Assembly: GCA_013112585.1 (NCBI GenBank)
Contig: JABFGH010000017.1
Location: 35,922 to 99,921 of the forward strand
Source of the DNA: Ignavibacteriota bacterium
GTDB taxonomy: Bacteria > Bacteroidota > Ignavibacteria > Ignavibacteriales > Melioribacteraceae
Reading direction: 5' to 3'
Length of the DNA: 64,000 nucleotides
A program made the translations under genes and the position numbers. Below, piece by piece: positions 62,185 to 64,000 of this stretch (position 1 is its first letter; each line of letters opens with the position of its first letter). The notes beneath the pieces are model-generated. The model was given only the letters and a program-made list of their open reading frames with translations, did not search any database and had not been told where the DNA came from.

Positions 62185-63879
62185 ATGAAAGTCAGCAGTC
62201 AATGGTTGTTACTGATATTATCATTATTAATTTTTGGAATTCATGAAGAGATTTCCGCTCAGATTTATATTCATGAAAATCAGGTAGAGCCATACATTTC
62301 ACCAATTGAAAAGTTTAAACATGATACTTCTTTCTCAAATCCATTTCAATTTCCTGATTATCCAAAAAATCTCCAAACTGAATTAGACTCACACTTTAGT
62401 CCGGAAAGAATAAGGTTGTTTGATAAAAGTGCTGCTGATACAACAATATATTTATTGGATAGTCTTCTTTACTCATCAGATTTTAATGAGAAAAAAATGG
62501 TAATAACTTATAATCATAATTTGAATGAGATAATTCAATTAAATCAGTTTTGGGATTCCACTTCATTTAATTGGATAAATGAGGATGAGATATCAAAGGT
62601 TTATGATGAGCATGGAAATTTACTATCGGAAACCAGGAAGTTATGGGACATAATTACTAAACTATTTAGTAATATCACACGGGTTGAATATGTTTATAAC
62701 CATAATAATAATAATATGATCTTAAGAATATCCCATTATTGGGATAACAAACAAGAGAGTTGGATTTACTCAAATTCGGAAAAATATAAGTTTGATTTGA
62801 GAGGATATTTAACAGAGAGTTTATTGCAAAGCTGGAATGATAAATTAAATGAGTGGGTAAATCAAATACGGAACCAATACAAGAATAATAGTGCAGGTAA
62901 ACAAACAATGCATACGTACGAAGAATGGGATACAGCCGCAAGTACTTGGCAGCCGTTATTTTGCTACTATTATGAGTATGATATTTGGGGAAATCGAACT
63001 TCAACCTTATTTCAATCAATAAATTATGAAAGTATGGAGTTGTATAATTTTTACTTACACCAAATAAAGTATCTTAATAATAAAATCGTAAACAGCTTAA
63101 TTGATTATTTTAATCCTGCTGGAGAAACTGAAAGAAAATTGCGTTTCGAATACAGTTACTTTGAAAATGGAGAGCAAAAAATAATTCAAAGTCAGTTGTT
63201 CGATTTTAGTTCACAGTCTTGGGTAAATCGATCTAGAACTAGTTTTTCTTATGAAATTGACAATGCCAAAACTGAATTATTAGAACACTGGAATTCCGAT
63301 ACGATGGCTTGGGAAAAAAAATTTAGATGGATTAGTCTGTTTGATCAAAATAATAATATAATAACCGGACTGAGAGAGGTTTGGAGTAAAGCCGATGAAA
63401 ATTGGCAAAAAGACCAAAGGAAGAATCAGGAGTTTGATAATAATAATAATTTGATCTACGTAAATTTTGAATGGTGGAACGGATCAGAGTGGCAGCCTTA
63501 CTCTAACATAGTAAGTATTATAAGTGACAATATAAAAATTGGTGTATCAGCAACTAATTTAAAAGCATATTATTCTCCATACATTAAAAATATTCCTGAA
63601 ACTACTTTTAACAAGCCGGTTTTTCAACTTTCACAAAATTACCCCAATCCGTTTAATCCTATTACAATTATTACGTTTGAGATTCCAGAGCTTCAATATG
63701 TAACAATTAATATTTATAACGCACTAGGCGAAAAAATTTCGACTTTAGTAGATGGATTACGAGCAGAGGGAACATACAAGGAAATTTTTAATGGAGCCCA
63801 TTTATCAAGCGGAGTTTATTTTTATCAGATAACCGCCGGCAGTTTTAATCAGGTAAGAAAAATGTTGTTGTTAAAATAG
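62185..63879 (+). CDS. Paralogous secreted T9SS repeat protein
   Basis: The gene starts 10 bp after the upstream paralogue. The signal peptide ends EISAQ. The middle contains about eight to ten degenerate copies of the same 31-residue unit (for example VYDEHGNLLSETRKLWD, YVYNHNNNNMILRISHYWD, KFDLRGYLTESLLQSWN). The C-terminal T9SS sorting domain is FQLSQNYPNPFNPITIITFEI ... SGVYFYQI ... VRKMLLLK. The repeats are more diverged than in the neighbour, suggesting an older or relaxed copy. The function is presumably the same surface role. Confidence 0.9.
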   Translation: MKVSSQWLLLILSLLIFGIHEEISAQIYIHENQVEPYISPIEKFKHDTSFSNPFQFPDYPKNLQTELDSHFSPERIRLFDKSAADTTIYLLDSLLYSSDFNEKKMVITYNHNLNEIIQLNQFWDSTSFNWINEDEISKVYDEHGNLLSETRKLWDIITKLFSNITRVEYVYNHNNNNMILRISHYWDNKQESWIYSNSEKYKFDLRGYLTESLLQSWNDKLNEWVNQIRNQYKNNSAGKQTMHTYEEWDTAASTWQPLFCYYYEYDIWGNRTSTLFQSINYESMELYNFYLHQIKYLNNKIVNSLIDYFNPAGETERKLRFEYSYFENGEQKIIQSQLFDFSSQSWVNRSRTSFSYEIDNAKTELLEHWNSDTMAWEKKFRWISLFDQNNNIITGLREVWSKADENWQKDQRKNQEFDNNNNLIYVNFEWWNGSEWQPYSNIVSIISDNIKIGVSATNLKAYYSPYIKNIPETTFNKPVFQLSQNYPNPFNPITIITFEIPELQYVTINIYNALGEKISTLVDGLRAEGTYKEIFNGAHLSSGVYFYQITAGSFNQVRKMLLLK

Positions 63880-63888
63880 TGCCAAATG

Positions 63889-63928
63889 ACCCCTCAGAAT
63901 ATTAAATTTAGAAAAAAGACTGAGGAGT
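63889..63928 (+). promoter_or_regulatory. Hairpin covering the Shine-Dalgarno of the next gene
   Basis: ACCCCTCAG (63889-63897) pairs at eight of nine positions with CTGAGGAGT (63920-63928), which contains the GAGGAG ribosome-binding sequence of the following gene. It could act as a translation-lowering structure or a weak terminator of the upstream gene. It has no clear T-run. Confidence 0.4.
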
Positions 63929-63931
63929 AAA

Positions 63932-64000
63932 ATGGAACAAAGAAGAAGAGTATTAATCCGTAGACAAAATAAGAGCAGTGAGGGGGAGTTCATCTGGGAG
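63932..64000 (+). CDS. Start of an unknown gene (cut by window edge)
   Basis: Good Shine-Dalgarno (GAGGAGTAAA) precedes an ATG at 63932. The first 23 codons encode MEQRRRVLIRRQNKS and continue to the edge, a strongly basic N-terminus. Too short to identify; a DNA- or RNA-binding protein is only a guess. Confidence 0.5.
   Translation, partial: MEQRRRVLIRRQNKSSEGEFIWE

Overview
This 64 kb window is a low-GC bacterial chromosome fragment, most likely from the Ignavibacteria (Ignavibacteriota, next to Bacteroidota and Chlorobi). The main evidence is four copies of the type IX secretion C-terminal sorting signature, of the form LSQNFPNPFNP...SGVYFYKL...VRKMLLLK: three in complete genes and one in a decayed remnant. 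Supporting evidence comes from Bacteroidota/Ignavibacteria-type families (DUF4920, DUF6503, DUF4905-like, Reg_prop histidine kinase, tricorn-like protease), many genes with clear Shine-Dalgarno sites, and intergenic gaps holding short tandem or palindromic repeats. I saw no rRNA, tRNA or CRISPR array.

Left half (1-41.7 kb): mostly chromosomal housekeeping and metabolism. A sensor kinase/response regulator pair (0.4-4.0 kb) is followed by a reverse-strand run of esterase, yjjX, GNAT acetyltransferase and phzF-like genes. Next come a tricorn-like protease, a PIG-L deacetylase and a PLP dehydratase. A secreted T9SS protein, an isoaspartyl peptidase, a Prc-type protease, an aldo/keto reductase and a 54-residue basic protein follow. 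Then a KamA-type radical SAM enzyme, an NFU scaffold, rsmI, proS, RidA, an M16 protease pair, an LD-carboxypeptidase and priA. A four-gene operon (tryptophanase, DUF4905-like protein, AMMECR1, Memo) closes the section.

Accessory island (about 41.7-50.1 kb): a vapBC module lies between near-identical direct repeats of about 27 bp. It is followed by an integron-like cassette array with no integrase (CALIN). Two long attC sites, at 44052-44278 and 45053-45262, each begin just after a cassette gene of unknown function. An IS110-superfamily element of the IS1111 type sits just past the second attC. It has 14-bp subterminal inverted repeats and a 3' non-coding tail of about 173 nt that probably encodes its guide (bridge/seek) RNA. 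A protein with a HEPN-like R-x4-H motif, a methyltransferase, an outer-membrane barrel and an MNT-MNT-HEPN toxin-antitoxin cluster complete the island.

Right end (50.1-64 kb): a DUF985 cupin, P1 peptidase and aspartate racemase; a 98-bp palindromic repeat; SnoaL-like and DinB lipoprotein genes; uvrB; an ECF sigma, anti-sigma (with HEAT repeats) and DUF4097 operon; a saccharopine-dehydrogenase-like enzyme; and two adjacent T9SS proteins built from 31-residue tyrosine/tryptophan-rich repeats. The window cuts a gene at each edge.
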